DNA from: Cytobacillus dafuensis
GTDB taxonomy: Bacteria; Bacillota; Bacilli; Bacillales; Cytobacillaceae
Direction of reading: 5' to 3'
Assembly (NCBI RefSeq): GCF_007995155.1
Contig: NZ_CP042593.1
Location: 3,266,001 to 3,330,000 of the forward strand
Length of the DNA: 64,000 nt
This document shows positions 30,519 through 39,780 of this stretch, in pieces. The position numbers were made by a program, and so were the translations under genes. How positions within the stretch are numbered: the first letter of the stretch is position 1; each line of letters opens with the position of its first letter. The notes below the pieces were generated by a model. It saw only the letters and a list, made by a program, of their open reading frames with translations, was not told the origin of the DNA and did not search any database.

Positions 30519-30923
30519 TTACATTTCTTGCTCGTATTCCACTACTTGTTTTTGATTTTCAAAAACGATTCCGACTACATGAATATTCACTTCTTGTGCA
30601 TCTAATGCAGTCATATTCAATAATGCCTGGCGGATATTATCTTGAATTTTTTGGGCTACACTCGGAATAGAAATGCCAAATGTCATCGAGCAATAAACAT
30701 CAACTTTAATACCCTCTTCAGAAAGCTCAACTTTTACACCTTTACCATGATTTTTCTTACCAAGGCGCTCAACTACTCCTGTTGCGAAGTTTCCGCGCAT
30801 GTGGGCTACCCCTTCAACTTCTGAAGCTGCAATTCCTGCAATAACTTCAATTACTTCTGGGGCAATCTCGATCTTTCCAAGCCCTACATTATCATGATTC
30901 ATTTCTAAAATATTTTCGCTCAT
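30519..30923 (-). CDS. yqhY: Asp23/Gls24-family protein YqhY
   Basis: 134 residues of the alkaline-shock Asp23 (DUF322) family (GKIEIAPEVIEVIAGIAASEVEGVAHMRG). In B. subtilis yqhY is co-transcribed with accBC and is implicated in control of acetyl-CoA carboxylase activity. The same cluster accB-accC-yqhY is present here, with 15-nt gaps, and a strong terminator follows. Confidence 0.93.
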   Translation of the reverse strand: MSENILEMNHDNVGLGKIEIAPEVIEVIAGIAASEVEGVAHMRGNFATGVVERLGKKNHGKGVKVELSEEGIKVDVYCSMTFGISIPSVAQKIQDNIRQALLNMTALDAQEVNIHVVGIVFENQKQVVEYEQEM

Positions 30924-30938
30924 CCATTACACCTCCAA

Positions 30939-32297
30939 TTAGTCTTCTATTTGCATCACATTATACATTTCTAAAAACTTTGTATTAAATTGGCCATCAA
31001 TAAATTTTTCATGGCTTAGAAGCTTCAAATGAAACGGAATCGTTGTATGAATTCCTTCGATCACAAATTCACTTAATGCTCTCTTCATCCTTGCAATCGC
31101 TTCATCCCTTGTAGCTCCGTAGGTTATGACTTTTGCGATCATGGAATCATAATATGGTGGAATCATATAGCCCGGATATGCGGCTGAATCAACACGAACG
31201 CCTAAGCCACCAGGTGGAAGGTACATTTCAATTCTACCTGCAGATGGCATAAAGTTTTTTTCGGGATTCTCTGCATTAATCCGACATTCGATTGACCAAC
31301 CGTTAAAAGTAACATCCTGTTGGCTAAAATTCAGCTTTTCTCCTGAAGCTACTTTTATTTGCTCTTTAATTAAATCTACCCCTGTTACCATTTCAGTAAC
31401 TGGATGCTCCACTTGAATCCGTGTGTTCATTTCCATAAAGTAGAATTTACGTTTACGATAATCATAAATAAATTCTATTGTGCCTGCACCTGTATAATCA
31501 ACTGCTTTAGCAGCTTTTACAGCAGCATTTCCCATTTCTTGACGAGTTTCGCCATCTAGAGCAGGGGAAGGGGTTTCCTCAAGCAACTTTTGCAGGCGTC
31601 GTTGGATCGAACAATCTCTTTCGCCAAGGTGAACGACATTTCCATGTGTATCTGCAAGAACCTGGATCTCAACATGACGGAAATCTTCTATATATTTTTC
31701 AATATAAACTCCTGGATTTCCAAAAGCCGTTAAAGCCTCCTGTTGAGTAATATTAATTCCCTTAACAAGCTCCTGTTCATTCTTTGCAACCCTAATCCCT
31801 TTTCCACCGCCACCGGCTGTAGCTTTAATAATAACAGGGTATTCTATTTTATTTGCAAGCTCAATTGCTTCATCAATATCCTTAATAATGCCGTTCGAGC
31901 CCGGAACAATTGGAACACCTGCTGCTTTCATCGTTTCTCTTGCTATGTCTTTTGTTCCCATTTTCGTAATTGCTTCCGGTGTGGGACCGACAAAAATAAT
32001 ATTACATTCACGGCAAAGCTCTGCAAAATCAGCATTCTCTGCTAAAAATCCATATCCTGGATGGATAGCGTCACAATCTGTAAGCTTAGCAACGCTAATA
32101 ATATTTGTAAAATTCAAGTAGCTATCTTTTGATGCTTTCGGTCCAATACAATATGCTTCATCCGCAAGCTGTACATGAAGAGCTTCTCGATCAGCCTCAG
32201 AATAGACGGCGACAGATTCAATCCCCATTTCGCGGCAAGCACGTATAATCCGAACAGCGATTTCTCCTCTGTTTGCAATTAACAGTTTTTTTATCAT
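30939..32297 (-). CDS. accC: Acetyl-CoA carboxylase, biotin carboxylase subunit
   Basis: 452 residues. ATP-grasp enzyme that carboxylates the biotin of AccB, the first half of malonyl-CoA synthesis. N-terminal [20 protein letters not shown], glycine-rich ATP loop [14 protein letters not shown], catalytic [18 protein letters not shown]. Located between accB and yqhY. Confidence 0.97.
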   Translation of the reverse strand: MIKKLLIANRGEIAVRIIRACREMGIESVAVYSEADREALHVQLADEAYCIGPKASKDSYLNFTNIISVAKLTDCDAIHPGYGFLAENADFAELCRECNIIFVGPTPEAITKMGTKDIARETMKAAGVPIVPGSNGIIKDIDEAIELANKIEYPVIIKATAGGGGKGIRVAKNEQELVKGINITQQEALTAFGNPGVYIEKYIEDFRHVEIQVLADTHGNVVHLGERDCSIQRRLQKLLEETPSPALDGETRQEMGNAAVKAAKAVDYTGAGTIEFIYDYRKRKFYFMEMNTRIQVEHPVTEMVTGVDLIKEQIKVASGEKLNFSQQDVTFNGWSIECRINAENPEKNFMPSAGRIEMYLPPGGLGVRVDSAAYPGYMIPPYYDSMIAKVITYGATRDEAIARMKRALSEFVIEGIHTTIPFHLKLLSHEKFIDGQFNTKFLEMYNVMQIED

Positions 32298-32311
32298 CCT
32301 GTTACCGCTCC

Positions 32312-32812
32312 TTATTCAGCTTTTACTAAAAATAGTGGCTGTCCGTATTCGACTAATTGTCCATCCTTTACAAGTACTTCAACAATTTCCCCGTTTACTT
32401 CAGCTTCAATTTCGTTAAATAGTTTCATTGCTTCAACAATACATACGATGGAATCTTTTGAAACTTTGGAACCAGCTTTTACATATGCTTCCGCATCTGG
32501 AGATGATGATTGATAAAAAGTTCCTACCATCGGTGAAACAATCTTATGTAAATCTTTTGTATCTGCTTCAATTTCCTTAATAGGAGCTTGAACAGTCGGC
32601 TCAGTGACTACCTCCTGCTTAACCATTGCAGGTTGAACAGCTTTAGGTGCTGGAATCTCTTCCATTACAGGCATCACAGGTCTTGCAACGACTTCTTCTG
32701 CTGTTTTCTTTTTCATTTTAATTTTAGAGCCATCATGCTCATATACAAACTCATCAATATTTGATTGATCAACAAGCTTAATCAGCTCACGAATTTCTTG
32801 GACTTTTAACAT
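32312..32812 (-). CDS. accB: Acetyl-CoA carboxylase biotin carboxyl carrier protein
   Basis: 166 residues from the ATG of [13 protein letters not shown], which has aaggggtg 5 nt upstream; an upstream TTG would overlap the SD. A Pro/Ala-rich linker (~40-85) leads to the C-terminal biotinyl domain, with the biotinylated lysine in VEAMKLFNE (about Lys130). Confidence 0.95.
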   Translation of the reverse strand: MLKVQEIRELIKLVDQSNIDEFVYEHDGSKIKMKKKTAEEVVARPVMPVMEEIPAPKAVQPAMVKQEVVTEPTVQAPIKEIEADTKDLHKIVSPMVGTFYQSSSPDAEAYVKAGSKVSKDSIVCIVEAMKLFNEIEAEVNGEIVEVLVKDGQLVEYGQPLFLVKAE

Positions 32813-33139
32813 TTCGGCACCCCTTGTTTTCAATGAATTAATTTTTTCATCTTATATTTTAAAACTAAAGATAAAAAATAACACATCAAATAATTTATGA
32901 CTAGATACTAATATCATACGATAATATCTTATTGAAATTCAATATTGGATTATGACAATGAATAATATTTCTGTATTGCTAGCCTTTCGAGTTCAGAAAA
33001 AAATGGAATACTTTCGAATAATTATTAAATGTTAATAATTTTTCACAAGGGAATATTTGATCTAAAAAACTAAAATGGACTAAAGGTTGGGGAGAAAATA
33101 GGATATGGGTTCGATTGATGAATTAATAGTATTACAGCA
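32813..33139. other. AT-rich gap before accB, promoter region
   Basis: No gene recognised. It must carry the accBC-yqhY promoter on the minus strand, but I could not single out a convincing -35/-10 pair. A 13-codon plus-strand ORF at 33105-33146 runs into the following hairpin and is not called. Confidence 0.4.
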
Positions 33140-33167
33140 AAAATAGCGGGAGAGCTCCCGCTATTTT
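33140..33167. terminator. Terminator after spoIIIAH
   Basis: aaaatagcgggag-ag-ctcccgctatttt, a perfect 13-bp stem with 2-nt loop. It ends the spoIIIA operon on the minus strand. A second small palindrome, tggcgaacgcca (33179-33190), lies between it and the stop codon and matches the core of the 140-bp repeat family. Confidence 0.8.
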
Positions 33168-33201
33168 CAGATTTGACATGGCGAACGCCAAGTTTTTCTA
33201 T

Positions 33202-33747
33202 TTATTTTGGTGCTTTAAATTCTACTGTTACTGCATTCAAACCGCTAATTTCATTGTTTACTTCTCGAATAATTTCATTTGCAGCTGATTTGGAAAGTTT
33301 TTCTGCTTTCACAGTTACTTTGACATTTTTCCCTTCAGCACGGACAAGGACATCCTCGTAGTTCATAGCTCTAATCAGCGTTTCTAGCATATATTCTTTT
33401 TGCGCAAGTGTTTCTAGCTCATCAATCTCATCCTTAGCGGCACTGATTTCTTCAGCAGGAAGTTCTGTTGATGCCAGTTTTGTTTGCAATTCTTCTATCT
33501 TCCTGCTGCGCTCATCATTTAGCTCCATACGTAATGTTTCAAACATTTCATCGCCTGCTGCATTAGTAATGATGGCACTATCATCTAAATTCTCTGTTGC
33601 AGCCTCATCCTTTAGTTGGTCTGTTTTTTCCTCTACATCTGCTAAGTTCTGACCTTTTTGATCTGGTGAGGTAATGTAATAAACTGATAATACTACAACT
33701 AAGCTAAGCATTGTTAATAACCAGACAGTTTGTTTTTTTAATAACAT
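33202..33747 (-). CDS. spoIIIAH: Stage III sporulation protein AH
   Basis: 181 residues; membrane anchor at ~7-27 and an extracellular YscJ/FliF-like ring-building domain near the C-terminus (~100-181). SpoIIIAH in the mother-cell membrane binds forespore SpoIIQ, forming the channel across the two membranes. The middle (~40-110) is acidic and helical. Somewhat shorter than the B. subtilis protein. Confidence 0.92.
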   Translation of the reverse strand: MLLKKQTVWLLTMLSLVVVLSVYYITSPDQKGQNLADVEEKTDQLKDEAATENLDDSAIITNAAGDEMFETLRMELNDERSRKIEELQTKLASTELPAEEISAAKDEIDELETLAQKEYMLETLIRAMNYEDVLVRAEGKNVKVTVKAEKLSKSAANEIIREVNNEISGLNAVTVEFKAPK

Positions 33748-34419
33748 CTATGATTCCCCCTTAGTTTTTTTAGGCATAACAGCCACTCTATGACTTGGAA
33801 CATCAAGTACTCTTGATACCGCTTCTATTATCCATTTCTTTACTTGTATATTATCAGCCCCTTTTGCAACGACGAGAACACCACTAATTTTTGGTTTCTT
33901 CGTTTCTATTTCAATAGGAACCTCTTTTTCTCCATTTCTCGTTATAACGAGCTGTTCTTCTATTGACTGATCTTCAACTTTTCTCTTTCCGCCTTCTCGA
34001 TCGGTCTCATCGGTAATTTGTATTTTATTGGTTCTGTTTTTCTCGAGTACCTTTTTCTCTGTTCCTTCAACATTAACGACGACCGTCACATCGTCAACAC
34101 CGATAATGACATCGAGTGCATCTTTGAGCTTAGCTTCATATGCCCTTTCATAAGAAGCTATCAAGTCATTGCCTTCCTTTTGCTTATGTTTAAAAGCTTC
34201 TATATCTTCCTCATCATTTGCCTCTTCTTGATTTTTTAACACTTCTAAGCTAGCATTGGATGGCTCATCCTTAAAAAAGATATTACTAATTAGCATAATA
34301 GCAGCGCCAAAAAGGAGGACGAGAAGCAAATATTGATATTTCCCTGGCTTTTTGTCAGTGTGATCATCTTTGGAAAGCCATTTTTTCAATAAAGTGAAAG
34401 GCCCTTTTTCTTTATCCAT
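33748..34419 (-). CDS. spoIIIAG: Stage III sporulation protein AG
   Basis: 223 residues. One transmembrane segment (~27-46, YLLLVLLFGAAIMLISNIF), then an intermembrane ring-building region (GVDDVTVVVNVEGTEKKV...ISGVLVVAKGADNIQVKKWIIEAVSRVLDVPSHRVAVMPK). Forms an oligomeric ring in the SpoIIIA-SpoIIQ channel. Abuts spoIIIAH and overlaps spoIIIAF by 8 nt. Confidence 0.94.
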   Translation of the reverse strand: MDKEKGPFTLLKKWLSKDDHTDKKPGKYQYLLLVLLFGAAIMLISNIFFKDEPSNASLEVLKNQEEANDEEDIEAFKHKQKEGNDLIASYERAYEAKLKDALDVIIGVDDVTVVVNVEGTEKKVLEKNRTNKIQITDETDREGGKRKVEDQSIEEQLVITRNGEKEVPIEIETKKPKISGVLVVAKGADNIQVKKWIIEAVSRVLDVPSHRVAVMPKKTKGES

Positions 34420-35041
34420 TGTTATTTATCTTCCCTCCTTCAACAAGAACTTCGATTTTTTCTTCATTTACATTCCATTTTTGGGCAAGTAGAGAAGCAA
34501 CTTTTTCTGTATCTTTGTTTGGCTTTTTCGAAGGAAGAGTTTCTTGGGTATTAATTGCTACTTTTTTGACCACCTCAACAGCCTCTGCTTCTTCATCTTT
34601 CATTTTTAATTGAACGATTACCTTCTGTAGATTTTCCGGGAAGTCACGTGTGTCATTTACATTTACATCAAGATGAATGTTTACTATTTCTAATCCGTAC
34701 TGTTCCATCAGCTCCTCTTCTGCTAGCTTATTTAAGTGGACAGCCATTTCTTCTAAAATATATGCATCTTGCCAGGCTTGTATTTCTTTTTTCTGCATTT
34801 CAATTGAATTTTCCATATTTTTTTCCCCATAGGGTTCAATTGAAGGAATAGATGCTAATGCTTCTTCAAAATCATTTGAAACAAGTTTTAAAATTGGGGT
34901 TAATATAACCGCGATTAGCAAAAGACCCGTCACCATTTTTGTGTATTTTTGTAAATTCGAATTGGGGAGGAGCATATCAATGACCGTCGCTAAAAGAATG
35001 AATAAAATAATATTGGTAATCCATTCCTTAATAAATTCCAT
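34412..35041 (-). CDS. spoIIIAF: Stage III sporulation protein AF
   Basis: 209 residues; two N-terminal transmembrane helices (~7-25, ~34-54) and a C-terminal domain with a ring-building-like fold (~115-205, LEIVNIHLDVNVND...VNEEKIEVLVEGGK). Part of the sporulation channel complex. Confidence 0.92.
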   Translation of the reverse strand: MEFIKEWITNIILFILLATVIDMLLPNSNLQKYTKMVTGLLLIAVILTPILKLVSNDFEEALASIPSIEPYGEKNMENSIEMQKKEIQAWQDAYILEEMAVHLNKLAEEELMEQYGLEIVNIHLDVNVNDTRDFPENLQKVIVQLKMKDEEAEAVEVVKKVAINTQETLPSKKPNKDTEKVASLLAQKWNVNEEKIEVLVEGGKINNNG

Positions 35042-35054
35042 TTAGCTCCCCCTC

Positions 35055-36257
35055 CTACCTGACCATCATCGTCAAATTTCCGGCTGCGATTATAACAGTG
35101 ATACTAAGGAAAAACATGAGAGAAACAACGGCTAGTGCAGCAAACACATAAATAACACTCTTACTAATAATGTCCAGACAGGAAATAATAGGTCCTCCAC
35201 CTAATGGCTGAAGAATAGCTGCTGCAAATTTATATATAAATGCAATCATTAAAATTTTGATTGCAGGAAATGCGGCGATAATTATGAGGAGTACCAGGCC
35301 AGCAATACCGACAGTATTTTTTAATAAAACAGATGCACTGATCACGGTATCTGTTGCATCTGTGAACATCCTTCCGATTATCGGGATAAAATTACCTGTT
35401 ATGAACTTCGCTGTTCGTATCGCTACACCGTCTGTCACTGCTGTTGATGCACCTTGAACAGAAATGACCCCTAGAAAAACCGTTAAGAACATACTTAGAA
35501 GTGCTATGCTCCAATTTCTTATTAAATTGGCAAGCTGGGTCACTTTGTAATTTTCAGATAAGGTACTGACAATTGCTAATAGAGCCGATAGAAATAGTAA
35601 GGGTAAAACGATATATTGAATTAATAAACCACTAATATTCATTAAAAAGAGAATCACTGGATGAAAAAATGCTGCTGATACGAGCCCTCCTGAGGATGCA
35701 ATAAGTGCAAGCAAAAGCGGTATTAGAGCTAAAATAAATGAAATCATCGTATCGATTGCATCTTGTGCATAACTAATTGCGATATGGAAGCTGTTAAGGG
35801 CAATAATAATTAGTACCATGAACACTATTGCATAGGCAACTTTGCTTACTGTGCTTTTCTCAAAGGAATTTTGCAAGGATTGGAGAAACATGCTAAAGAT
35901 CGTAAGCAGGATTAAAGTGCCTAATAATTTTCCATTTACAATAAATTCATGAAATATAAACTTCATAAAGCCAGAGGCCCATTCTTGAAAAGAAAATTTC
36001 TTTTCTCCTTTAATAAAATCGTAAAGACTTCCTTTTTGGCTTTCAGGCAAAAATCCTCCATATTCACTGCTGATTTTTTCCCAGAATTGCTTTAATTCAT
36101 CTATATTGAGCGAGTCAAGCTGTGAGTCAACGATCGCCTGAGGATTGATTGCTTGATTTACATCTTCTGTTTGTGGTGAGGCTTGTACACTTGGAATTAG
36201 TAATAAGAAGATTAGTAGATTCAGAAAAAATATTTTCTTCAGCCGCTGCTTCATCAT
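35055..36257 (-). CDS. spoIIIAE: Stage III sporulation protein AE
   Basis: 400 residues, polytopic: a signal peptide (~9-27, FFLNLLIFLLLIPSVQASP) and about seven transmembrane helices from residue ~100 on. Required for channel function and SigG activity. Conserved segments include KSVIYVFAALAVVSLMFFLSI and the Gly/Pro-rich LQPLGGGPIISCLD. Confidence 0.94.
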   Translation of the reverse strand: MMKQRLKKIFFLNLLIFLLLIPSVQASPQTEDVNQAINPQAIVDSQLDSLNIDELKQFWEKISSEYGGFLPESQKGSLYDFIKGEKKFSFQEWASGFMKFIFHEFIVNGKLLGTLILLTIFSMFLQSLQNSFEKSTVSKVAYAIVFMVLIIIALNSFHIAISYAQDAIDTMISFILALIPLLLALIASSGGLVSAAFFHPVILFLMNISGLLIQYIVLPLLFLSALLAIVSTLSENYKVTQLANLIRNWSIALLSMFLTVFLGVISVQGASTAVTDGVAIRTAKFITGNFIPIIGRMFTDATDTVISASVLLKNTVGIAGLVLLIIIAAFPAIKILMIAFIYKFAAAILQPLGGGPIISCLDIISKSVIYVFAALAVVSLMFFLSITVIIAAGNLTMMVR

Positions 36258-36273
36258 TTACACCCCGTTTTCA

Positions 36274-36663
36274 TTAACCAGGTATCATTTGAATAATGGT
36301 TTCGATCATTACGGTAAGAATTGGAATTGCCATAGCCAGAATTAATATTTTTCCTCCTAATTCTATTTTGGAGGCAATTGCTCCTTGGCCAGCATCCTTT
36401 GTAATTTGAGCAGCAAATTCAGCAATATAGGCAATTCCTATAATTTTTAAAATGGTTTCAATGTAAATCATATTTACCTTGGCATTCACAGCAATTCTTT
36501 CGATCATATGGATAATGGCATAAATTTGATCGACTAGAAAAAGGAAAATAGTGCAGCCAACGAAAACGATGAGAAGGAAGGCAAAGTTCGGCTTTTGTTC
36601 CTTCACGATTAAAGCTAGAAATGTAGCTACAAGTGCAACGCCGACTATTTGAATAATTTCAAT
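36274..36663 (-). CDS. spoIIIAD: Stage III sporulation protein AD, probable ATT start
   Basis: 129 residues if initiated at ATT (36663-36661). The family N-terminus (IEIIQIVGVALVATFLALIVKEQKP) is encoded upstream of the first GTG (36606), so the shorter 110-residue form would lack the first transmembrane helix. aaaggaggt is 7 nt before the ATT, directly after the spoIIIAC stop, and no in-frame ATG/GTG/TTG lies between. The rest, NFAFLLIVFVGC...AGQGAIASKIELGGKILIL, is typical SpoIIIAD with an approximately four-helix topology. Confidence 0.85.
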   Translation of the reverse strand: MEIIQIVGVALVATFLALIVKEQKPNFAFLLIVFVGCTIFLFLVDQIYAIIHMIERIAVNAKVNMIYIETILKIIGIAYIAEFAAQITKDAGQGAIASKIELGGKILILAMAIPILTVMIETIIQMIPG

Positions 36664-36677
36664 GGCAAAGACCTCCT

Positions 36678-36884
36678 TTAGCCTTGAAATAGAAACACAG
36701 ATTTAATTTTTTGAAATAGGTCATCTACTACGGATGCAACCATAAATAAAATATAAATAAAGCCAAAAAGCGTTACCCATTGGGCGTATTCCTTTTTTCC
36801 AACCTGATCGAGAATTGTATGTAAAAACGCAACAACAATTCCGACACCGGCAATTTTAAAAATAATATCCACCTCTAGGCCCAT
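36678..36884 (-). CDS. spoIIIAC: Stage III sporulation protein AC
   Basis: 68 residues with two hydrophobic helices (~5-24 and ~37-56). SpoIIIAC and AD are related membrane components of the channel. ATG after aggaggag. Confidence 0.94.
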   Translation of the reverse strand: MGLEVDIIFKIAGVGIVVAFLHTILDQVGKKEYAQWVTLFGFIYILFMVASVVDDLFQKIKSVFLFQG

Positions 36885-36921
36885 GTATTCTCCTCCTAAA
36901 TAGAAATGCGCAGGGCGCTGT

Positions 36922-37437
36922 CTACATCAATAAAATGATTAATAACAGCCCTGATAAAAAGCCAAGGCTTTTAAACATCTTTTCGTATTTAGCTTGCCTT
37001 TCATAAGCATCGGCCTCCTCACGCTCTAAATGTGAGAGAGCCAGCATGATTTGCTTTTGCTGAGAATGACGGTCATGTCTGCCCAATGTTTCACCGAATT
37101 GCTTCATAATTTCAAATTCACCTTGTTTGAAAGCAGTCATTTTCCAAATGTCCTTTAGGCTTTGTACCCATGCCTCTTTTACTGTCGTTTCCGAACCCAT
37201 GAGTTTTTCCGCAAAAATATCGAAAAATCTTGATAACGGCATTGGCACTTGAACCGAAAGCCTTCTTGCTGCTTCATGAAGTGGCGTATGTCCATACATG
37301 ATTTCAGCTTCTAATGATTGTAAGGCCGATTTTAGCTGACGCAGCTGCCGGGGTCTTTCATGTAAATGTCTAGAAGCTTCAAAGCCCGCCCAAGTGGTGG
37401 CAACAATAATGAATACGGCTCCCATTATTTTTATCAT
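36922..37437 (-). CDS. spoIIIAB: Stage III sporulation protein AB
   Basis: 171 residues; helices at both termini (~3-18 and ~153-170) flank a soluble helical domain. Resembles type II secretion/T4P GspF-like coiled domains in the family description. Directly follows spoIIIAA with no gap. Confidence 0.93.
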   Translation of the reverse strand: MIKIMGAVFIIVATTWAGFEASRHLHERPRQLRQLKSALQSLEAEIMYGHTPLHEAARRLSVQVPMPLSRFFDIFAEKLMGSETTVKEAWVQSLKDIWKMTAFKQGEFEIMKQFGETLGRHDRHSQQKQIMLALSHLEREEADAYERQAKYEKMFKSLGFLSGLLLIILLM

Positions 37438-38364
37438 TCATGTCACCCGCACTTCGTATTTGATCTCATTTCCATAACTATCCTTTATACTCGCTACACT
37501 ACCTGGGCCATTTTTTCTATCTAATTCTATAAAACGCTGGAAGATTCCCATTTCAATGATTGGCTTGATTGTAGGGCGTCTTCTTATCTCCTCGAAAGTG
37601 GTTCCATGCGTTGTCATCATTAATTTAATCCCTGCATTAACAGCCTCCAAAATTGCATCTGCATCCTCTTTTCTCCCAATTTCATCTACAATTAGCACAT
37701 CTGGGCTCATTGAGCGAATCATCATCATCATGCCCTCAACTTTAGGACAGGCATCAAGAACATCAAGACGAGGCCCGAAAGTCATTTGCGGAATTCCTTG
37801 CACACTACCTGCAATTTCAGAGCGTTCATCAACGATTCCAACCTTTTGAGCAGGAAAACGGCCATTTTTATCTCCGGTTGAAATAATTCTTGCCATATCA
37901 CGAAGAAGAGTCGTTTTCCCTGTTTGGGGTGAGCCGATGATCATCGTATGAAGCCAAGATCTACCATTAAATAGACTAGGAACGAGCTTTTCGCCTATTC
38001 CAATTTGTTCTCTAGCAATCCGAATATTAAAAGAAGAAATATCTCTAATCGCCTTCACATTTCCAGCTTCAAGAATAACTTTTCCGGCTAAACCAACACG
38101 ATGTCCACCCTCAATCGTGATATAGCCTCGACGCAACTCTTCCTCTAAGGTATAAATGGAGAAATGACTTATTTTGTTTAATAAATGCAACGCATCCTCT
38201 TGTTTCACGATATATGGTAAAAAACGCGGACTTCCCTTCATTGTTAATTCAAGTGGTCTATTGATCCGTACGCGAATCTCTTCTACTTCAACCAATTGAG
38301 GAGGTGGAATTTGCTGCATGTATTCTGAAATCTTTTTTGGCAAAAAGGCTAGAATGGTTTCCAA
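37438..38364 (-). CDS. spoIIIAA: Stage III sporulation protein AA (secretion-type ATPase)
   Basis: 308 residues, AAA-type ATPase related to secretion ATPases. Walker A MIIGSPQTGKTTLLRDMARI (~140-160), Walker B DVLIVDEIGRKEDADAI. It presumably energises the mother-cell side of the channel. First gene of the operon; TTG start after aggagg. A repeat element lies ~50 bp upstream. I could not identify a clear SigE promoter. Confidence 0.95.
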   Translation of the reverse strand: METILAFLPKKISEYMQQIPPPQLVEVEEIRVRINRPLELTMKGSPRFLPYIVKQEDALHLLNKISHFSIYTLEEELRRGYITIEGGHRVGLAGKVILEAGNVKAIRDISSFNIRIAREQIGIGEKLVPSLFNGRSWLHTMIIGSPQTGKTTLLRDMARIISTGDKNGRFPAQKVGIVDERSEIAGSVQGIPQMTFGPRLDVLDACPKVEGMMMMIRSMSPDVLIVDEIGRKEDADAILEAVNAGIKLMMTTHGTTFEEIRRRPTIKPIIEMGIFQRFIELDRKNGPGSVASIKDSYGNEIKYEVRVT

Positions 38365-38415
38365 TACATTTTTCCTCCTAATTCTTTACTTTTATAGCTC
38401 TAGTTACTTCACAAT

Positions 38416-38577
38416 TTCCTTTGTCCATCTCCAGATGCTCTACGCTTTTCTTTGTCTAGCTCCGAGCACCATCGGCTCGAGGTCATAAGCCAATCCGTCA
38501 AGAAGGTTAAAGGACAACCTTCTCGCCGGCTCGTCTTATGCTTGTCGCCGATAAGCGGGTGCTCTACGCTTTTCTAG
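38416..38577. repeat. tttgtctagctcc-family intergenic repeat, copy 1
   Basis: Starts cttttctttgtctagctcc and ends gggtgctctacgcttttct, with inner hairpins agaaggttaaaggacaacctt/ct and cataagcc...cttatg. A truncated unit (tttgtccatctccagatgct... to 38446) precedes the full one. Related copy at 48739-48882 shares the terminal sequences. The rest of the 380-bp spoIIIAA-SIMPL gap shows no gene. Confidence 0.75.
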
Positions 38578-38744
38578 TTGGACTAGCATCTTTCTACTTA
38601 AAATGTATGCCTGCTTTGAAACAATATGACTTTGTTTTATTTTCATTGTTCTTTCATCAACCTATTTATAAAATATTTGAATGTTATTTTTCTTACAGCC
38701 GTACATTTAATTGAGACCATGTTCATTGAAAGTGAGGAGAGTGT

Positions 38745-39419
38745 ATGTATTATCAGCAGCCATCTTATCGGAATACTCAAACTAGCGGCAGTAAGCGGAA
38801 TATGATAAGGGTAACTGGAGAAGGAATCGTTTCTGTGAAGCCCGATAAAGCAGAAATCACATTGGGTGCTTCAACAGAGGATAAGCAATTAGAGGTTGCG
38901 CAAAAAAATAATGCAATGATTATCTCTAATATTAAAAAAGGACTTAATCAATTGGATATTCAAGATGAGCAAATCAAAACCGTTAATTATTCAATTTTTC
39001 CACAATATGATTATGTTGAAGGTAAGCAGATATTCAGGGGATATAAAGTAGAGCACTTGCTTCAAATATCTATTAATGATATTGAAAATGCAGGTTTAGT
39101 AGTTGATACGGCCGTAAAAAATGGAGCTAATGTCGTTTCAAGAATTAGATTTTCTGTTGGAGACTCTATTCAATATGAACAGCAGGCATTATCAATAGCT
39201 GTTATCAATGCGTATCAAAAGGCCGATACAATCGCCCGAACTTTAGGAGTTCAATTAAATAAAGTACCAATATTAGTTGCTGAAATTGGTCGGCAACGCG
39301 GAGAACCAATCCCGTTTCAGATGACTGCACTCGTTAAAAGCGAAGCAGCTACTCCTATACAACCAGGTACATTAGAAATGAGAAGCCAAGTTTCAGCAGA
39401 GTTTGAATTTCATTCTTAA
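38745..39419 (+). CDS. SIMPL domain (DUF541) protein
   Basis: 224 residues. SIMPL/BP26-like fold with the typical VTGEGIVSVKPDKAEITLGAST at ~22-43 and the ...ALSIAVINAYQKADTIARTLGVQL segment. No signal peptide, with a Tyr/Gln-rich N-terminus (MYYQQPSYRN), so probably cytosolic or spore-associated; function not established. gaggag SD. Its last 11 codons and stop are repeated exactly at 48067-48105, on the far side of the accessory island. Confidence 0.85.
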   Translation: MYYQQPSYRNTQTSGSKRNMIRVTGEGIVSVKPDKAEITLGASTEDKQLEVAQKNNAMIISNIKKGLNQLDIQDEQIKTVNYSIFPQYDYVEGKQIFRGYKVEHLLQISINDIENAGLVVDTAVKNGANVVSRIRFSVGDSIQYEQQALSIAVINAYQKADTIARTLGVQLNKVPILVAEIGRQRGEPIPFQMTALVKSEAATPIQPGTLEMRSQVSAEFEFHS

Positions 39420-39421
39420 AA
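39383..39421. repeat. 39-bp direct repeat, left copy (island boundary)
   Basis: Identical over 39 bp to 48067-48105; encodes the C-terminal SQVSAEFEFHS and stop of the SIMPL protein. Left edge of the island. Confidence 0.9.
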
Positions 39422-39429
39422 AGTAGGTT

Positions 39430-39673
39430 ATGTTAAACTTCCCTGTTGATTTCCGCTGCAGGCACTTAGCGATTTCCGTCGGTCCGGAAGGCTCCTCGTC
39501 GAAGAGCGCTCCTGAGGGGTCTCCCTTTTATTCGCTTCTCCCGCAGGACATCGAATAAGCTTTCTTGAATAATCACCGCACGAAGGAAATGGGTTAGCAT
39601 TTTCGAGGAGTCTCGTGCCTGCAGCGAGGATCAACAACAAAATAGCATGATCAACACTTAGCTTTAACACAGC
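39430..39673. repeat. ~245-bp intergenic repeat, copy 2
   Basis: Homologous to 19371-19617 in the same orientation. It lies between the end of the SIMPL gene and a degenerate copy of the terminator hairpin, so it seems to have inserted into what was once a continuous gene-terminator junction (compare 48067-48142). Confidence 0.8.
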
Positions 39674-39737
39674 GAAAAAATAAAAAAGCAACAACATAAA
39701 ATATCCCAGTCTTTGCACACATTTCAAGTACACAAAA

Positions 39738-39765
39738 ACTCCCAAAAGTAAATACTTTCGGGAGT
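39738..39765. terminator. Degenerate copy of the SIMPL/efp terminator
   Basis: actcccaaaagta-aa-tactttcgggagt has the same 13-2-13 layout as the perfect hairpin at 48111-48138, with one mismatch. It is followed by a T-run on the plus strand. Confidence 0.75.
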
Positions 39766-39780
39766 TTTTTTAATTTTTAT

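Noticed and set aside
33105..33146. 13-codon plus-strand ORF (MGSIDELIVLQQK) ending in the spoIIIAH terminator
   Set aside because: Poorly placed SD, no promoter and no known counterpart; too little to call a gene.
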